Shown here piece after piece: positions 9,503 to 19,339 of a stretch of DNA of 64,000 bases. Origin of the DNA: Streptomyces niveus. Its GTDB lineage: Bacteria; Actinomycetota; Actinomycetes; Streptomycetales; Streptomycetaceae. Every line of letters begins with the position of its first letter. Within the stretch, counting starts at the first letter, position 1. Location: assembly GCF_002009175.1 (NCBI RefSeq), contig NZ_CP018047.1:3038001-3102000 (forward strand). Reading direction: 5' to 3'. The notes below the pieces were generated by a model. The model worked only from the letters and a program-made list of their open reading frames with translations, searched no databases and was not told the DNA's origin. The position numbers were made by a program, and so were the translations under genes.

Positions 9503-9886
9503 TTAGAACTTCAGCCCGGCTTCACGGGCGGCGTCAGCCAGAGCGGCAATCCGCCCGGCGTACTGGTTGCCACCACGGTCGAACACGACAGCCTCGACGC
9601 CGGCGGCCTTGGCGCGCTCGGCGACCAGGGCACCGACCTGCTGTGCCTGGGCGCTCTTGTCACCCTCGCCACTGCGGATCGACGTGTCCAGGCTCGACGC
9701 CGAAGCGAGCGTGTGGCCCGCGATGTCGTCGATGACCTGAGCCACCATGTGGCGGTTGGAACGCGTCACAACGAGGCGGGGGCGCGCTACCGTGCCCGAG
9801 ACCTTCTTGCGTACGCGGATGTGACGGCGCTTGATGGCAGCGGCCTTGTAGGCCTTGCCCTTGGCGATCTTTACACCGTATGCCAT
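9503..9886 (-). CDS. rplR: 50S ribosomal protein L18 (uL18)
   Basis: 127 residues; basic N-terminus ([12 protein letters not shown]) and [20 protein letters not shown] motif that contact 5S rRNA. Two bases separate it from rplF. Confidence 0.96.
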   Translation of the reverse strand: MAYGVKIAKGKAYKAAAIKRRHIRVRKKVSGTVARPRLVVTRSNRHMVAQVIDDIAGHTLASASSLDTSIRSGEGDKSAQAQQVGALVAERAKAAGVEAVVFDRGGNQYAGRIAALADAAREAGLKF

Positions 9887-9888
9887 GG

Positions 9889-10428
9889 CTACTTACCCGC
9901 CTTTCCGACCTTGCGGCGGATGACCTCGCCGGCGTACTTGACGCCCTTGGCCTTGTACGGGTCGGGCTTCCGCAGCTTGCGGATGTTCGCCGCGACCTCG
10001 CCGACCTTCTGCTTGTCGATGCCCTCGACACTGAGCTTCGTCGGGGACTCGACCTTGAAGGTGATGCCCTCGGGGGCCTCGACGACGATCGGGTGGCTGT
10101 ATCCGAGCGCGAACTCCAGGTTGGAGCCCTTCGCCTGGACGCGGTAACCGACACCGCTGATCTCGAGCGCCTTGGTGTATCCCTGGGTCACACCGGTGAT
10201 CATGTTCGCCACCAGCGTGCGGGACAGGCCGTGCAGGGCCTTGTTCTGACGCTCGTCGTTCGGACGCAGCACCTTGAGGGTGCCGTCATCGTCCTTGGAG
10301 ACCTCGATCGGCGCTGCGACGGTGTGCGAGAGGGAACCCTTGGGGCCCTTCACCGCGACCGTACGGCCGTCGATGGTGACGTCCACACCGGTGGGAACCT
10401 GGATGGGGAGCTTGCCGATTCGCGACAT
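9889..10428 (-). CDS. rplF: 50S ribosomal protein L6 (uL6)
   Basis: 179 residues, [20 protein letters not shown] start, duplicated L6 fold, C-terminal signature [14 protein letters not shown]. Located near the GTPase-associated region of the 50S subunit. Between rpsH and rplR. Confidence 0.97.
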   Translation of the reverse strand: MSRIGKLPIQVPTGVDVTIDGRTVAVKGPKGSLSHTVAAPIEVSKDDDGTLKVLRPNDERQNKALHGLSRTLVANMITGVTQGYTKALEISGVGYRVQAKGSNLEFALGYSHPIVVEAPEGITFKVESPTKLSVEGIDKQKVGEVAANIRKLRKPDPYKAKGVKYAGEVIRRKVGKAGK

Positions 10429-10449
10429 GAGCTTTTCCTCCGTTCCCGA

Positions 10450-10848
10450 CTACCAGACGTAGGCGAGGACTTCCCCACCTACGCCCTTCTTGCCTGCCTG
10501 CTGGCCGGTCAGAAGACCGTGGGACGTGGAGATGATCGCCACGCCCAGGCCGCCGAGCACCTTGGGCAGGTTGGTGGACTTGGCATACACGCGCAGACCC
10601 GGCTTCGAGATGCGCTTGATGCCTGCGATCGAACGCTCGCGGTTCGGGCCGAACTTCAGCTCGAGGGTCAGCTTCTTGCCGACCTCGGCGTCCTCGACCT
10701 TCCAGCCGGTGATGAAGCCCTCCTGCTGGAGGATTTCCGCGATGTGCGACTTGATCTTGCTGTGCGGCATCTCGACATCGTCGTGGTACGCCGAGTTCGC
10801 GTTACGCAGACGCGTCAACATGTCTGCGATGGGATCAGTCATGGTCAT
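10450..10848 (-). CDS. rpsH: 30S ribosomal protein S8 (uS8)
   Basis: 132 residues from [18 protein letters not shown]; a second ATG lies two codons in, and 44 further in-frame upstream codons are not family-like. C-terminal [20 protein letters not shown] is diagnostic. In other bacteria S8 is the spc operon repressor. 226 bases separate it from rpsN, unusually wide for this operon. Confidence 0.96.
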   Translation of the reverse strand: MTMTDPIADMLTRLRNANSAYHDDVEMPHSKIKSHIAEILQQEGFITGWKVEDAEVGKKLTLELKFGPNRERSIAGIKRISKPGLRVYAKSTNLPKVLGGLGVAIISTSHGLLTGQQAGKKGVGGEVLAYVW

Positions 10849-11074
10849 GAATTGGCCTTCGGCCTCTCTCGCCGGGGTTTCCTGTATGCGCCATCCCTCT
10901 CCCCACTCAATGGCGGGACGGGTGCGGTGCGGGGACCTACGGCGTAGTAAGTTTCGGGCGGCGGACGCCCAACCCCCCAAGCCTACGGCATGTGGAGCAG
11001 GGCTTCCGCCGACCAGTTGCTTACCGAGAGCTCTGGTTGATTCAGTACTTCAACTCAACGCTGAAGTAAGGGAA
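10849..11074 (-). promoter_or_regulatory. rpsN-rpsH intergenic leader
   Basis: The widest gap in the spc operon. It contains a small inverted repeat TACTTCA / TGAAGTA (11046-11052, 11062-11068) just after the rpsN stop. No gene or clear promoter seen; possible regulatory leader for rpsH. Confidence 0.3.
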
Positions 11075-11260
11075 TTACCAGGAACTCTTGGTGACGCCCG
11101 GCAGCTCGCCGCGGTGTGCCATCTCACGAAGGCAGACACGGCACAGACCGAACTTGCGGTAGACGGAGTGGGGACGCCCACAGCGCTGGCAGCGCGTGTA
11201 ACCGCGCACGCCGAACTTCGGCTTGCGGGCGGCCTTAGCGATCAGAGCCTTCTTCGCCAC
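11075..11260 (-). CDS. rpsN: 30S ribosomal protein S14 type Z, zinc-binding
   Basis: 61 residues: the short S14 form with CQRC (24-27) and CRVC (40-43) zinc ligands, in the canonical spc position between rplE and rpsH. Streptomyces commonly have a second, longer, Cys-less S14 elsewhere under zinc control. Two bases separate it from rplE. Confidence 0.96.
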   Translation of the reverse strand: MAKKALIAKAARKPKFGVRGYTRCQRCGRPHSVYRKFGLCRVCLREMAHRGELPGVTKSSW

Positions 11261-11262
11261 GG

Positions 11263-11820
11263 TCAGTTCTCCTTGAACGGGAAGCCGAGGTGACGAAGGA
11301 GGGCACGACCCTCGTCGTCGTTGGTCGCCGTGGTGACCACGGTGATGTCCATGCCCCGGACCCGGTCGATCTTGTCCTGGTCGATCTCGTGGAACATGAC
11401 CTGCTCCGTGAGACCGAAGGTGTAGTTGCCACGGCCGTCGAACTGCTTGGGCGACAGGCCGCGGAAGTCACGGATACGCGGCAGCGCGAGCGACAGCGTA
11501 CGGTCCAGGAACTCCCACATGCGGTCACCGCGGAGGGTGACGTGGCAGCCGATCGGCTGCCCCTCGCGCAGCTTGAACTGCGCGATCGACTTGCGGGCCT
11601 TGGTGACGGCCGGCTTCTGACCGGTGATCGTGGTGAGGTCCTTGATGGCACCCTCGATCAGCTTGGAGTCGCGGGCGGCGTCGCCCACACCCATGTTGAC
11701 CACGATCTTGATGAGACCGGGGACCTGCATGACGTTCTCGTAAGAGAACTCCTCACGCAGCTTGCCGGCGATCTCCTCGCGGTAGCGCAGCTTCAGACGC
11801 GGTGCGGTTGTGGTCGTCAT
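11263..11820 (-). CDS. rplE: 50S ribosomal protein L5 (uL5)
   Basis: 185 residues; [19 protein letters not shown] and the [22 protein letters not shown] region identify L5, which binds 5S rRNA and contacts P-site tRNA. The ATG overlaps the rplX stop by one base. Confidence 0.97.
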   Translation of the reverse strand: MTTTTAPRLKLRYREEIAGKLREEFSYENVMQVPGLIKIVVNMGVGDAARDSKLIEGAIKDLTTITGQKPAVTKARKSIAQFKLREGQPIGCHVTLRGDRMWEFLDRTLSLALPRIRDFRGLSPKQFDGRGNYTFGLTEQVMFHEIDQDKIDRVRGMDITVVTTATNDDEGRALLRHLGFPFKEN

Positions 11821-12143
11821 CAGATGTCCTCACCGGTCCGCTTGGCAACGCGGATCTTGTTGCCCTCGTCGTCAAAGCGGTAGCCGACGCGGGTAACGAC
11901 CTTCTTGCCGTCCTTCTCCACGACCAGCTGAACATTGCTGATGTGAACAGGGGCTTCGGTCGTCACGATGCCACCGGTCTGCGAACCACGTGCGGTCTGG
12001 CCGGCCTTGGTGTGCTTCTTGACCCGGTTGACACCCTCGACGAGAACACGGTCCTGCGTGGGGTAGGCCACAATGACCTTGCCCTGCTTGCCCTTGTCCT
12101 TACCGGTGATGACCTGAACCAGGTCGCCCTTCTTGATCTTCAT
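11820..12143 (-). CDS. rplX: 50S ribosomal protein L24 (uL24)
   Basis: 107 residues starting [20 protein letters not shown], a KOW motif protein that initiates 50S assembly. Two bases after rplN, overlapping rplE by one base. Confidence 0.97.
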   Translation of the reverse strand: MKIKKGDLVQVITGKDKGKQGKVIVAYPTQDRVLVEGVNRVKKHTKAGQTARGSQTGGIVTTEAPVHISNVQLVVEKDGKKVVTRVGYRFDDEGNKIRVAKRTGEDI

Positions 12144-12145
12144 GC

Positions 12146-12514
12146 TTACAGCACCTCCGGCGCGAGCGAGATGATCTTCATGAACTTCTTCTCGCGCAGC
12201 TCACGGCCCACCGGGCCGAAGATACGGGTGCCACGAGGGTCGCCGTCGTTCTTCAGAATGACGGCGGCGTTCTCGTCGAAGCGGATGTACGAGCCGTCCT
12301 GGCGGCGGCGTTCCTTCACGGTGCGAACGATGACCGCCTTGATGACGTCACCCTTCTTCACGTTGCCACCGGGGATCGCGTCCTTGACGGTGGCGACGAT
12401 GACGTCACCGATACCCGCGTAGCGGCGACCCGAGCCACCGAGAACACGGATGCAAAGGATCTCCTTGGCACCAGTGTTGTCGGCGACACGCAGTCGCGAC
12501 TCCTGCTGGATCAC
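12146..12514 (-). CDS. rplN: 50S ribosomal protein L14 (uL14)
   Basis: 122 residues, [19 protein letters not shown] start and the conserved [20 protein letters not shown] block. It forms intersubunit bridges. A strong hairpin lies between it and rpsQ upstream. Confidence 0.97.
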   Translation of the reverse strand: MIQQESRLRVADNTGAKEILCIRVLGGSGRRYAGIGDVIVATVKDAIPGGNVKKGDVIKAVIVRTVKERRRQDGSYIRFDENAAVILKNDGDPRGTRIFGPVGRELREKKFMKIISLAPEVL

Positions 12515-12542
12515 GTCTATCTCCTGATCGTCTGCCGGTTCC

Positions 12543-12577
12543 CGGTGGGGGCCGTGACTTGCGTACGGCCCCCACCG
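12543..12577 (-). terminator. Strong hairpin between rpsQ and rplN (S10/spc boundary)
   Basis: Perfect 13-bp stem CGGTGGGGGCCGT / ACGGCCCCCACCG with a 9-base loop, in the 117-base gap separating the S10 and spc gene blocks. No U-tract. Likely operon-boundary terminator or partial terminator. Confidence 0.65.
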
Positions 12578-12631
12578 AGCCTGGCGGAACTACTCCTAGG
12601 GAATGCCCTGGGAGGGTTTACCTGGCCTGGA

Positions 12632-12922
12632 TTACTTGGCCTTCTCAAGGATCTCGACGATGCGCCAGCGCTTCGTCGCGGAGAGCGGCCGGGTCTCCAT
12701 GAGGAGGACACGGTCGCCGATCCCGGCGGCGTTCTGCTCGTCGTGAGCCTTGAGCTTGTTCGTACGGCGGATGACCTTGCCGTACAGGGCGTGCTTCACG
12801 CGGTCCTCGACAGCGACGACGACGGTCTTGTCCATCTTGTCGCTGACGACGAGACCCTCGCGGGTCTTGCGGAAGCCGCGCTCGCTCTTCTCGGTCGTCT
12901 CAGTCACGTTGCTCTCAGTCAT
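12632..12922 (-). CDS. rpsQ: 30S ribosomal protein S17 (uS17)
   Basis: 96 residues; the OB-fold core [20 protein letters not shown] is preceded by a ~20-residue extension ([17 protein letters not shown]) usual in actinobacteria. The ATG overlaps the rpmC stop. Last gene of the S10 block. Confidence 0.96.
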   Translation of the reverse strand: MTESNVTETTEKSERGFRKTREGLVVSDKMDKTVVVAVEDRVKHALYGKVIRRTNKLKAHDEQNAAGIGDRVLLMETRPLSATKRWRIVEILEKAK

Positions 12923-13146
12923 CAGGCGCTCTCCACCGTCTCGATGCCCAGCTCGCGCTCACGCATCAGGGTGTAGATCCGCGCGATGTCCTTCCGGACC
13001 AGCTTCAGCCGGCCGTGGTTCTCGAGCTGACCGGTCGCCGCCTGGAAGCGGAGGTTGAACAGCTCTTCCTTGGCCTCGCGAAGCTTGGCGACAAGCTCCT
13101 CGCCACCCAGTTCACGCAGCTCGGACGCCTTGGTAACGGCCGCCAT
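12922..13146 (-). CDS. rpmC: 50S ribosomal protein L29 (uL29)
   Basis: 74 residues from ATG at 13146, which shares a base with the rplP stop; a GTG one codon upstream is an alternative. Two-helix protein with [20 protein letters not shown], at the exit tunnel rim where trigger factor and SRP dock (with L23). Confidence 0.94.
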   Translation of the reverse strand: MAAVTKASELRELGGEELVAKLREAKEELFNLRFQAATGQLENHGRLKLVRKDIARIYTLMRERELGIETVESA

Positions 13147-13565
13147 CACGACTCACCTGCCTCGCGCCGAACGATGCGGCACTTCATCGGAAGCTTGTGG
13201 GCGGCGCGGGTGAGCGCCTCCTTGGCAACCTTCTCGTTCGGGTAGGACAGCTCGAACATCACCCGACCGGGCTTGACGTTCGCGATCCACCACTCGGGAG
13301 AACCCTTACCGGAACCCATGCGGGTCTCGGCGGGCTTCTTCGTGAGGGGACGGTCCGGGTAAATGTTGATCCAGACCTTGCCGCCACGCTTGATGTGACG
13401 GGTCATCGCGATACGAGCGGCCTCGATCTGACGGTTCGTCACGTATGCCGGGGTCAGCGCCTGGATGCCGTACTCGCCGAACGCAACCTGCGTGCCACCC
13501 TTGGACATTCCGCTGCGCTTCGGGTGGTGCTGCTTGCGGTGCTTGACCCTACGGGGGATCAGCAT
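13146..13565 (-). CDS. rplP: 50S ribosomal protein L16 (uL16)
   Basis: 139 residues from [20 protein letters not shown]; the longer in-frame upstream run is the rpsC shadow. [20 protein letters not shown] and the [11 protein letters not shown] motif are diagnostic. It helps position A-site tRNA. Five bases after rpsC. Confidence 0.96.
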   Translation of the reverse strand: MLIPRRVKHRKQHHPKRSGMSKGGTQVAFGEYGIQALTPAYVTNRQIEAARIAMTRHIKRGGKVWINIYPDRPLTKKPAETRMGSGKGSPEWWIANVKPGRVMFELSYPNEKVAKEALTRAAHKLPMKCRIVRREAGES

Positions 13566-13570
13566 TTCGG

Positions 13571-14422
13571 TCAGGCCTCCGTTCCGCCGGTAGAAGAGGG
13601 CGCGGCCTCCGCGGCCGGAGCAGCCGTAGCCTCGGCCTTGGGGGCCTCGGCGCCGGGAGCCTGCTGCGGCTTGCGGCCACCGCGACCGCCACGCTCGCCA
13701 CCGCGGCCACCGCGGCCGGCGGGACGGTCGTTGCCGCCACCACGGGCCGGACGGTTGCCCGCGCGCGCCGCGGCGTTCTCGGCGCGCACCTCGGCGATGT
13801 TCTTGACGTCGCCCTTGTAGATCCAGACCTTCACACCGATACGGCCGAAGGTCGTCTTGGCCTCGAAGAAGCCGTAGTCGACGTTGGCGCGGAGCGTGTG
13901 CAGGGGCACGCGGCCCTCGCGGTAGAACTCCGAGCGCGACATCTCGGCGCCGCCGAGGCGGCCACCGCACTGGATCTTGATGCCCTTGGCGCCGGCCTTC
14001 ATCGTCGACTGCATGCTCTTACGCATGGCGCGACGGAAGGAGACACGCGAGGACAGCTGCTCGGCGACGGCCTGGGCCACCAGCTGAGCGTCGACCTCGG
14101 GGTTCTTGACCTCGAGGATGTTCAGCTGGACCTGCTTGCCGGTCAGCTTCTCCAGCTCGCCGCGGATACGGTCCGCCTCGGCGCCGCGGCGGCCGATGAC
14201 GATGCCCGGACGAGCGGTGTGGATGTCCACGCGGACGCGGTCACGGGTGCGCTCGATCTCCACCTTGGAGATACCGGCACGCTCCATCCCCTTCGTCATC
14301 ATGCGACGAATGGCGACGTCTTCCTTGACGTAGTCCTTGTACAGCTTGTCGGCGTACCAGCGGGACTTGAAGTCCGTGGTGATACCGAGCCGGAACCCAT
14401 GCGGGTTAACCTTCTGGCCCAT
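13571..14422 (-). CDS. rpsC: 30S ribosomal protein S3 (uS3) with RGG-rich tail
   Basis: 283 residues, longer than E. coli S3 (233). KH domain ([20 protein letters not shown]) and C-terminal domain are standard to ~215; the remaining ~65 residues are an Arg-Gly-Gly stretch ([16 protein letters not shown]) followed by an Ala/Pro/Glu tail. S3 forms the mRNA entry helicase with S4 and S5. The tail is typical of actinobacteria and is probably disordered and RNA-binding. Confidence 0.96.
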   Translation of the reverse strand: MGQKVNPHGFRLGITTDFKSRWYADKLYKDYVKEDVAIRRMMTKGMERAGISKVEIERTRDRVRVDIHTARPGIVIGRRGAEADRIRGELEKLTGKQVQLNILEVKNPEVDAQLVAQAVAEQLSSRVSFRRAMRKSMQSTMKAGAKGIKIQCGGRLGGAEMSRSEFYREGRVPLHTLRANVDYGFFEAKTTFGRIGVKVWIYKGDVKNIAEVRAENAAARAGNRPARGGGNDRPAGRGGRGGERGGRGGRKPQQAPGAEAPKAEATAAPAAEAAPSSTGGTEA

Positions 14423-14769
14423 TACCGGGTTCCTTCCTTGCTGCTGACGACCACGGTGATGTGGCTGGTCCGCTTACGGATCCGGTAGGCGCGGCCCTGG
14501 GCACGCGGCCGGAACCGCTTCAGGGTCGGACCCTCGTCCACGTACGCCTCGCTGATGATCAGCGAAGTGGCGTCTGGGTGGTCGTAGTTGTGCGCGGCGT
14601 TGGCAATGGCGCTGTCAAGCACCTTGCCTACCGGCACGCTCGCGGCCTGCGGGGCGAAACGCAGGACCGCCTGAGCCTCCGTGGCATCCATGCCACGGAT
14701 GAGGTCCACCACGCGGCGGGCCTTCATGGGCGTGACGCGGATGTACCGCGCCTGGGCCCTGGCTTCCAT
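14422..14769 (-). CDS. rplV: 50S ribosomal protein L22 (uL22)
   Basis: 115 residues from [20 protein letters not shown], the start that aligns with the family, with SD-like GAAGGGA five bases before it. Two upstream starts (ATG 14793 with GGTGGA, GTG 14805) are alternatives adding 8 or 12 residues. L22 lines the exit tunnel and touches the macrolide site. The stop overlaps the rpsC ATG. Confidence 0.93.
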   Translation of the reverse strand: MEARAQARYIRVTPMKARRVVDLIRGMDATEAQAVLRFAPQAASVPVGKVLDSAIANAAHNYDHPDATSLIISEAYVDEGPTLKRFRPRAQGRAYRIRKRTSHITVVVSSKEGTR

Positions 14770-14811
14770 GGTTGTCCCTTCGGTGTGAGTCATAGTCGTT
14801 TCCACCCCGCG

Positions 14812-15093
14812 TTAGCGGCGCTTCGACTTCCGGTCGTCCTTGACGTGGCCGCGGAAGGTGCGAGTCGGCGAGAACTCGCCGAGCTTGTGGCCGACCATCG
14901 ACTCGGTGACGAACACCGGGACGTGGATCTTGCCGTTGTGCACCGCGATGGTGTGGCCCAGCATTGCCGGGATGATCATCGAGCGACGGGACCAGGTCTT
15001 GATGACGTTCTTGGTGCCAGCTTCGTTCTGGACGTCCACCTTCTTGATGAGGTGGCCGTCGACGAAGGGCCCCTTCTTGAGACTGCGCGGCAT
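14812..15093 (-). CDS. rpsS: 30S ribosomal protein S19 (uS19)
   Basis: 93 residues, [40 protein letters not shown] is the family signature. Binds 16S rRNA with S13 in the 30S head. Confidence 0.97.
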   Translation of the reverse strand: MPRSLKKGPFVDGHLIKKVDVQNEAGTKNVIKTWSRRSMIIPAMLGHTIAVHNGKIHVPVFVTESMVGHKLGEFSPTRTFRGHVKDDRKSKRR

Positions 15094-15105
15094 CTAAACC
15101 CGCTC

Positions 15106-15942
15106 CTAGCGCTTCTTGTTCGTCTTGCGGCGGCGGACGATGTACTTGTTGCTCGCCTTCTTCGGCGAACGCGTACGACCTTCCTTCTGACCCCACGGGC
15201 TGACCGGGTGGCGACCACCTGAAGTCTTGCCCTCACCACCACCGTGCGGGTGGTCAACGGGGTTCATGGCGACACCGCGGACGGTCGGGCGGACGCCCTT
15301 CCAGCGCATACGGCCGGCCTTGCCCCAGTTGATGTTCGACTGCTCGGCGTTGCCGACCTCGCCGATGGTGGCGCGGCAGCGGACGTCGACCAGCCGGATC
15401 TCTCCGGACGGCATACGAAGGTGGGCCATGGAGCCCTCCTTCGCCAGCAGCTGTACGGAAGTGCCCGCGGAACGGGCGAACTTCGCGCCGCCGCCGGGAC
15501 GCAGCTCGATGGCGTGGATGGTCGTACCGACCGGGATGTTGCGCAGCGCCAGGTTGTTGCCGGGCTTGATGTCGGCGGACGGGCCGTTCTCGACACGGCT
15601 GCCCTGCGTCAGGCCACGCGGCGCGAGAATGTAGCGCTTCTCGCCGTCCGCGTAGTGCAGGAGCGCGATGCGCGCGGTGCGGTTCGGGTCGTACTCGATG
15701 TGCGCGACCTTGGCCGGCACGCCGTCCTTGTCGTGACGACGGAAGTCGATCAGACGGAAGGCGCGCTTGTGGCCGCCGCCCTGGTGGCGAACGGTCACAC
15801 GACCGGCGTTGTTACGGCCGCCCTTGCTGTGCAGGGGGCGGACCAGCGACTTCTCCGGCGTGGACCGCGTGATCTCTACGAAGTCGGCGACGCTGGAGCC
15901 ACGACGGCCCGGGGTCGTCGGCTTGTACTTGCGGATACCCAT
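15106..15942 (-). CDS. rplB: 50S ribosomal protein L2 (uL2)
   Basis: 278 residues, [20 protein letters not shown]; the C-terminal [20 protein letters not shown] signature includes the His near the peptidyl transferase centre. Between rplW and rpsS. Confidence 0.98.
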   Translation of the reverse strand: MGIRKYKPTTPGRRGSSVADFVEITRSTPEKSLVRPLHSKGGRNNAGRVTVRHQGGGHKRAFRLIDFRRHDKDGVPAKVAHIEYDPNRTARIALLHYADGEKRYILAPRGLTQGSRVENGPSADIKPGNNLALRNIPVGTTIHAIELRPGGGAKFARSAGTSVQLLAKEGSMAHLRMPSGEIRLVDVRCRATIGEVGNAEQSNINWGKAGRMRWKGVRPTVRGVAMNPVDHPHGGGEGKTSGGRHPVSPWGQKEGRTRSPKKASNKYIVRRRKTNKKR

Positions 15943-15989
15943 TTCTCAGTCCTCGGAATATTCCGGACTTCGATTCGATCCGACTCCCG

Positions 15990-16307
15990 TTAGGAAGTCG
16001 GGCCGCCGAAGATGTCGATACGGTCGCCCTCGGCGAGGGTCACGATGGCGCGCTTGGTGTCCGAGCGCTTGCCGAAACCGGTGCGGGTGCGCTTGCGCTT
16101 GCCCTGCCGGTTGATCGTGTTGACCCCGGTGACCTTGACCGAGAAGACCGCTTCCACGGCCTGCTTGATCTGGGTCTTGTTGGAGCCGGGCGCGACGATG
16201 AACGTGTACTTGTTCTCGTCGAGCAGCGCGTAGCTCTTCTCGGAAACCACGGGCTTGACGAGAACGTCACGCGGATCCGTGAAGGTCTTGCTGGTGATCT
16301 CGGCCAT
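15990..16307 (-). CDS. rplW: 50S ribosomal protein L23 (uL23)
   Basis: 105 residues from [20 protein letters not shown]; the ATG overlaps the rplD stop. [20 protein letters not shown] loop reaches the tunnel exit, the docking site for SRP and trigger factor. Confidence 0.96.
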   Translation of the reverse strand: MAEITSKTFTDPRDVLVKPVVSEKSYALLDENKYTFIVAPGSNKTQIKQAVEAVFSVKVTGVNTINRQGKRKRTRTGFGKRSDTKRAIVTLAEGDRIDIFGGPTS

Positions 16308-16966
16308 CAGGCTTCGCTCCCCTCGGTCTCGGCAGTCTGTCGCGCAGCCCCGCCGGACACGAAGGACTCGAAGGCGGCCTTGGTGAAGACCACGTCGTCG
16401 GAGACAAGCACGTCGTACGTGTTGAGCTGTCCCGGGTCCAGCAGGTGGACCTCGGGGAGATTGCGCGCGGACAGCCACGCCGTCTCGTCGCTCCGCTCGA
16501 CGACCAGGAGCACGTGCTTGCGCTCACTGACCTTGCCGAGCAGGGTCTTGGCGGCCTTGGTGGACGCCGCGCCCTCGACCACGTCGGAGACGACGTGGAT
16601 ACGAGCGTTGCGGGCCCGGTCCGAGAGGGCTCCGCGCAGGGCGGCGACCTTCATCTTCTTCGGGGTCCGCTGCGAGTAGTCACGCGGGGTGGGGCCGTGT
16701 ACGACGCCACCGCCGGCGAACTGCGGCGCACGGGTCGAACCCTGACGGGCGCGGCCGGTGCCCTTCTGACGGTAAGGCTTCTTGCCACCACCACGGACCT
16801 CGCCACGGCGCTTGACCTTGTGCGTGCCCTGACGGGCGGCGGCCAGCTGCGCGACGACGACCTGGTGGATCAGCGGGATGCTGACCTTGGCGTCGAAGAT
16901 CTCGGCCGGGAGCTCAACGGTCCCGGACTTGTCGCCCGAGGGCGACATGATGTCGATGGTGCTCAT
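16307..16966 (-). CDS. rplD: 50S ribosomal protein L4 (uL4)
   Basis: 219 residues from [20 protein letters not shown]; the 33 in-frame codons upstream are the rplC shadow. The tunnel-lining loop [19 protein letters not shown] is intact. In proteobacteria L4 also represses the S10 operon; no comparable leader was identified here. Confidence 0.96.
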   Translation of the reverse strand: MSTIDIMSPSGDKSGTVELPAEIFDAKVSIPLIHQVVVAQLAAARQGTHKVKRRGEVRGGGKKPYRQKGTGRARQGSTRAPQFAGGGVVHGPTPRDYSQRTPKKMKVAALRGALSDRARNARIHVVSDVVEGAASTKAAKTLLGKVSERKHVLLVVERSDETAWLSARNLPEVHLLDPGQLNTYDVLVSDDVVFTKAAFESFVSGGAARQTAETEGSEA

Positions 16967-16970
16967 GTCT

Positions 16971-17615
16971 TCAGGCCCCCTTCGCCGCGGTGCGGACCAG
17001 GACGAGGCCGCCGTTCGGACCGGGGACCGCGCCCTTGATGAGGAGCAGGCCCTTCTCCGCGTCAACGGCGTGAACGGTCAGGTTCTGGGTGGTGACCCGC
17101 TCGTTGCCCATGCGGCCCGCCATGCGGAGGCCCTTGAACACACGGCCCGGGGTGGCGCAGCCACCGATGGAGCCGGGAGAGCGGTGCTTGCGCTGGGTTC
17201 CGTGACCGGCGCCGAGGCCCTTGAAGTTGTGACGCTTCATGACACCGGCGAAGCCCTTGCCCTTGCTCTTGCCCGTGACGTCCACGCGGACGCCGGACTC
17301 GAACACAGCGGCGGTGACCTCCTGGCCGAGCGTGTACTCGGACGCGTCGGAGGTGCGGAGCTCCACCAGGTGGCGGCGGGGGGTCACGTCGGCCTTGGCG
17401 AAGTGACCCTTGAGGGGCTTGTTCACCTTGCGCGGGTCGATCTCGCCGAAGGCGATCTGGACCGACTCGTAGCCGTCGGAGTCATTCGTACGGACCTGGG
17501 TTACAACGCAGGGTCCGGCCTTGACCACGGTCACCGGGACGACACGGTTGTTCTCGTCCCAGACCTGGGTCATGCCGAGCTTCTCGCCCAGGACACCCTT
17601 GATCTGCTTTGCCAT
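16971..17615 (-). CDS. rplC: 50S ribosomal protein L3 (uL3)
   Basis: 214 residues, [20 protein letters not shown]; the [20 protein letters not shown] finger that reaches towards the peptidyl transferase centre is present. Four bases separate it from rplD. Confidence 0.97.
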   Translation of the reverse strand: MAKQIKGVLGEKLGMTQVWDENNRVVPVTVVKAGPCVVTQVRTNDSDGYESVQIAFGEIDPRKVNKPLKGHFAKADVTPRRHLVELRTSDASEYTLGQEVTAAVFESGVRVDVTGKSKGKGFAGVMKRHNFKGLGAGHGTQRKHRSPGSIGGCATPGRVFKGLRMAGRMGNERVTTQNLTVHAVDAEKGLLLIKGAVPGPNGGLVLVRTAAKGA

Positions 17616-17629
17616 CTCTTCCGCGCCTC

Positions 17630-17938
17630 TCAGAGCTTGATCTCGATGTCGACGCCGGCCGGAAGGTCCAGGCGCATCAACGAGTCAACGGTCTTGGGCG
17701 TCGGGTCGAGGATGTCGATCAGGCGCTTGTGCGTGCGCATCTCGAAGTGCTCGCGCGAGTCCTTGTACTTGTGCGGCGACTTGATGACGCAGTACACGTT
17801 CTTCTCAGTGGGCAGCGGCACCGGGCCCGCGACCGACGCACCAGTGCGAGTCACCGTCTCGACGATCTTCTTCGCCGAAGAGTCGATGACCTCGTGGTCG
17901 TAGGCCTTGAGCCGGATGCGGATCTTCTGTCCCGCCAT
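17630..17938 (-). CDS. rpsJ: 30S ribosomal protein S10 (uS10)
   Basis: 102 residues, [20 protein letters not shown], with the long loop that docks in the 30S head; it also partners NusB in antitermination. First gene of the S10 operon; its leader lies in 17939-18447. Confidence 0.97.
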   Translation of the reverse strand: MAGQKIRIRLKAYDHEVIDSSAKKIVETVTRTGASVAGPVPLPTEKNVYCVIKSPHKYKDSREHFEMRTHKRLIDILDPTPKTVDSLMRLDLPAGVDIEIKL

Positions 17939-18447
17939 GGCTACTCAGTAGTCCTGTTCTCTCGAAACGCTCTGGCCCCTTGGTGGGGTGTGCGCCATGT
18001 GTCCACGCACTGCTTGTCTCCGACCCACGCGGTCGGGCGTGTCGCATTCCCTCTACGTAGAAATTCCCGAAGGATTTCCCTGCCAAGGGGTTGCGGGCCC
18101 GAAGTCCGCGAGACCGGGGACGAACGCCCACCGGGTGCCTGGCCGGTACCCCGCTGACACTTCCCGGAAGATTCCCGTACGTCCGTCCCAGCGCTGCCGT
18201 GAGCGGCAGATGGGCCGACGAGTACTGTGGGACTCGCTTCCGGTCCTCCCGGCGGGAGGCGCGCAGCATCGGCACTCAACCGAGCAACCTGTGCAGTGTG
18301 CCATATGGCCCGGAGCCCTGGCCAATCGCGGCCGGAGAGCGTACCCCACGGGGTGACGGGCGAACCCTGGGGCTGACGGCGGGGCGGGCGCACACCATGG
18401 CCGTAGCCACCCGAACGGGAGGATACTGGTACATGGAGGTGTGCATC
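17939..18447. promoter_or_regulatory. S10 operon leader and intergenic region
   Basis: No convincing gene lies in these 509 bases; the open frames across them lack coding bias and SD sequences. They must hold the leftward S10 operon promoter. An inverted repeat CCGACC-CACGC-GGTCGG is at 18020-18036. The identical 17-base sequence recurs upstream of rpsL (40136-40152) and a diverged form upstream of rpoB. TCTACGTAGA at 18052-18061 is a further small palindrome. Confidence 0.5.
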
Positions 18448-18639
18448 ATGCGCAAAGTAGTGGATTGCCGTGACATGCCGAGCGAGACGAACTGCACCCT
18501 CGCCATCACGGGCGAGGAGGACGAGGTAGTCCGCGCCGCGAGCGAACACGCGGCCTCGGTACACGGCCACGAGAACACGGCGGAACTGCGGGCCCAGATC
18601 CGGTCCAACCTGAAGGACGAGATGCCGCAGCACGCGTGA
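18448..18639 (+). CDS. DUF1059 small protein
   Basis: 63 residues from ATG at 18448, seven bases after a strong SD GGAGGT; the MRKVVDCRDMPSETNCTLAI start and EEDEVVRAASEHAASVHGH core match the DUF1059 family. The longer frame from 18091 is dismissed. Two Cys and three His could bind a metal, but no function is established. First rightward gene of the accessory island. Confidence 0.85.
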   Translation: MRKVVDCRDMPSETNCTLAITGEEDEVVRAASEHAASVHGHENTAELRAQIRSNLKDEMPQHA

Positions 18640-18740
18640 ATCATCGGACTCACCCCCGGCGCGTGGGTGACCTTCGTGACCCACGCGTAGGAGTTGGGCT
18701 GCACCGGGCATGCCTCGCGCGACAGCCGAGCCGCCTTCAC

Positions 18741-18777
18741 CCCAGCGGCTGTACAGTTATCTGTACGTAGCGCTGGG
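18741..18777 (+). promoter_or_regulatory. Palindromic operator of the yefM-yoeB pair
   Basis: Core perfect palindrome GTACAGTTATCTGTAC (18751-18766) sits inside a second inverted repeat CCCAGCG / CGCTGGG (18741-18747 and 18771-18777). The core contains TGTACA, the sequence core reported for E. coli YefM-YoeB operators. It ends about 10 bases before the antitoxin ATG and partly overlaps the SD region, fitting autoregulation by the YefM-YoeB complex. Confidence 0.65.
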
Positions 18778-18787
18778 AGGCGATCTC

Positions 18788-19039
18788 ATGAGGACGATGT
18801 CGTACACCGAGTCGCGGGCAAAGTATGCGGAGACGCTGGACTCGGTCGTCAACGACCGTGAAGAAGTCATAATTACGAGAGCCGGGCACGATGCGGTCGT
18901 GATGGTGGCATTGGACGACTACGAGTCCCTCAAGGAAACGGCCTACCTGCTCAGGAACCCTGAGAACGCCCGCCGCCTGCTGGCTTCGATCGACCAGCTC
19001 GAGAACGGCGGCGGCACAGTGCAGGAGCTTGCCGAGTGA
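18788..19039 (+). CDS. YefM/Phd-family antitoxin
   Basis: 83 residues from ATG preceded by GGGAGG; MRTMSYTESRAKYAETLDSV and VIITRAGHDAVVMVALDDYE form the Phd/YefM DNA-binding fold, and the Glu/Leu-rich C-terminus is the toxin-neutralising segment. The stop overlaps the toxin start by four bases (GTGA), so the two are translationally coupled. An internal ATG three codons in is an alternative start. Upstream palindrome suggests autorepression. Confidence 0.9.
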   Translation: MRTMSYTESRAKYAETLDSVVNDREEVIITRAGHDAVVMVALDDYESLKETAYLLRNPENARRLLASIDQLENGGGTVQELAE

Positions 19040-19296
19040 AGCTCGTGTGGTCCGAGTCCGCCTGGGACGACTACGTGTGGTGGCAGTCGGAGGACCGAAA
19101 GGTTCTGAAGCGGATCAATACCCTTCTCCAGGACGTGACGCGCAACGGCAACGAGGGCATCGGGAAGCCGGAGCCGCTCAAGCACGGTTTCCAGGGGTAC
19201 TGGTCACGCCGTATCACTGAGGAACACCGTCTGGTCTACAAACTGGCGGGGGACGAGGTCCGGATCGCGGCCTGCCGGTACCACTACGGCCGCTGA
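19036..19296 (+). CDS. YoeB/Txe-family mRNA interferase toxin
   Basis: 86 residues from a GTG start overlapping the antitoxin stop. The RelE/YoeB fold is indicated by the N-terminal LVWSESAWDDYVWWQ and the C-terminal EEHRLVYKLAGD and IAACRYHY motifs. Glu, Arg, His and Tyr residues in those positions serve catalysis in YoeB, which cuts mRNA at the ribosome A-site. A GC hairpin follows at 19304-19320. Functional toxin likely, as the motifs look intact. Confidence 0.9.
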   Translation: MKLVWSESAWDDYVWWQSEDRKVLKRINTLLQDVTRNGNEGIGKPEPLKHGFQGYWSRRITEEHRLVYKLAGDEVRIAACRYHYGR

Positions 19297-19303
19297 GCCG
19301 AAC

Positions 19304-19320
19304 CCCACCCTGCGGGTGGG
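19304..19320 (+). terminator. Hairpin after yoeB-like toxin
   Basis: Stem CCCACCC-TGC-GGGTGGG, eight bases after the toxin stop; short, no U-tract. Confidence 0.5.
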
Positions 19321-19339
19321 TGACGTGTCCAGGGCGGGT

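Noticed and set aside
17941..18711. Open frames in the region upstream of rpsJ
   Set aside because: No SD, no recognisable protein; they overlap the leader palindrome and the DUF1059 gene.
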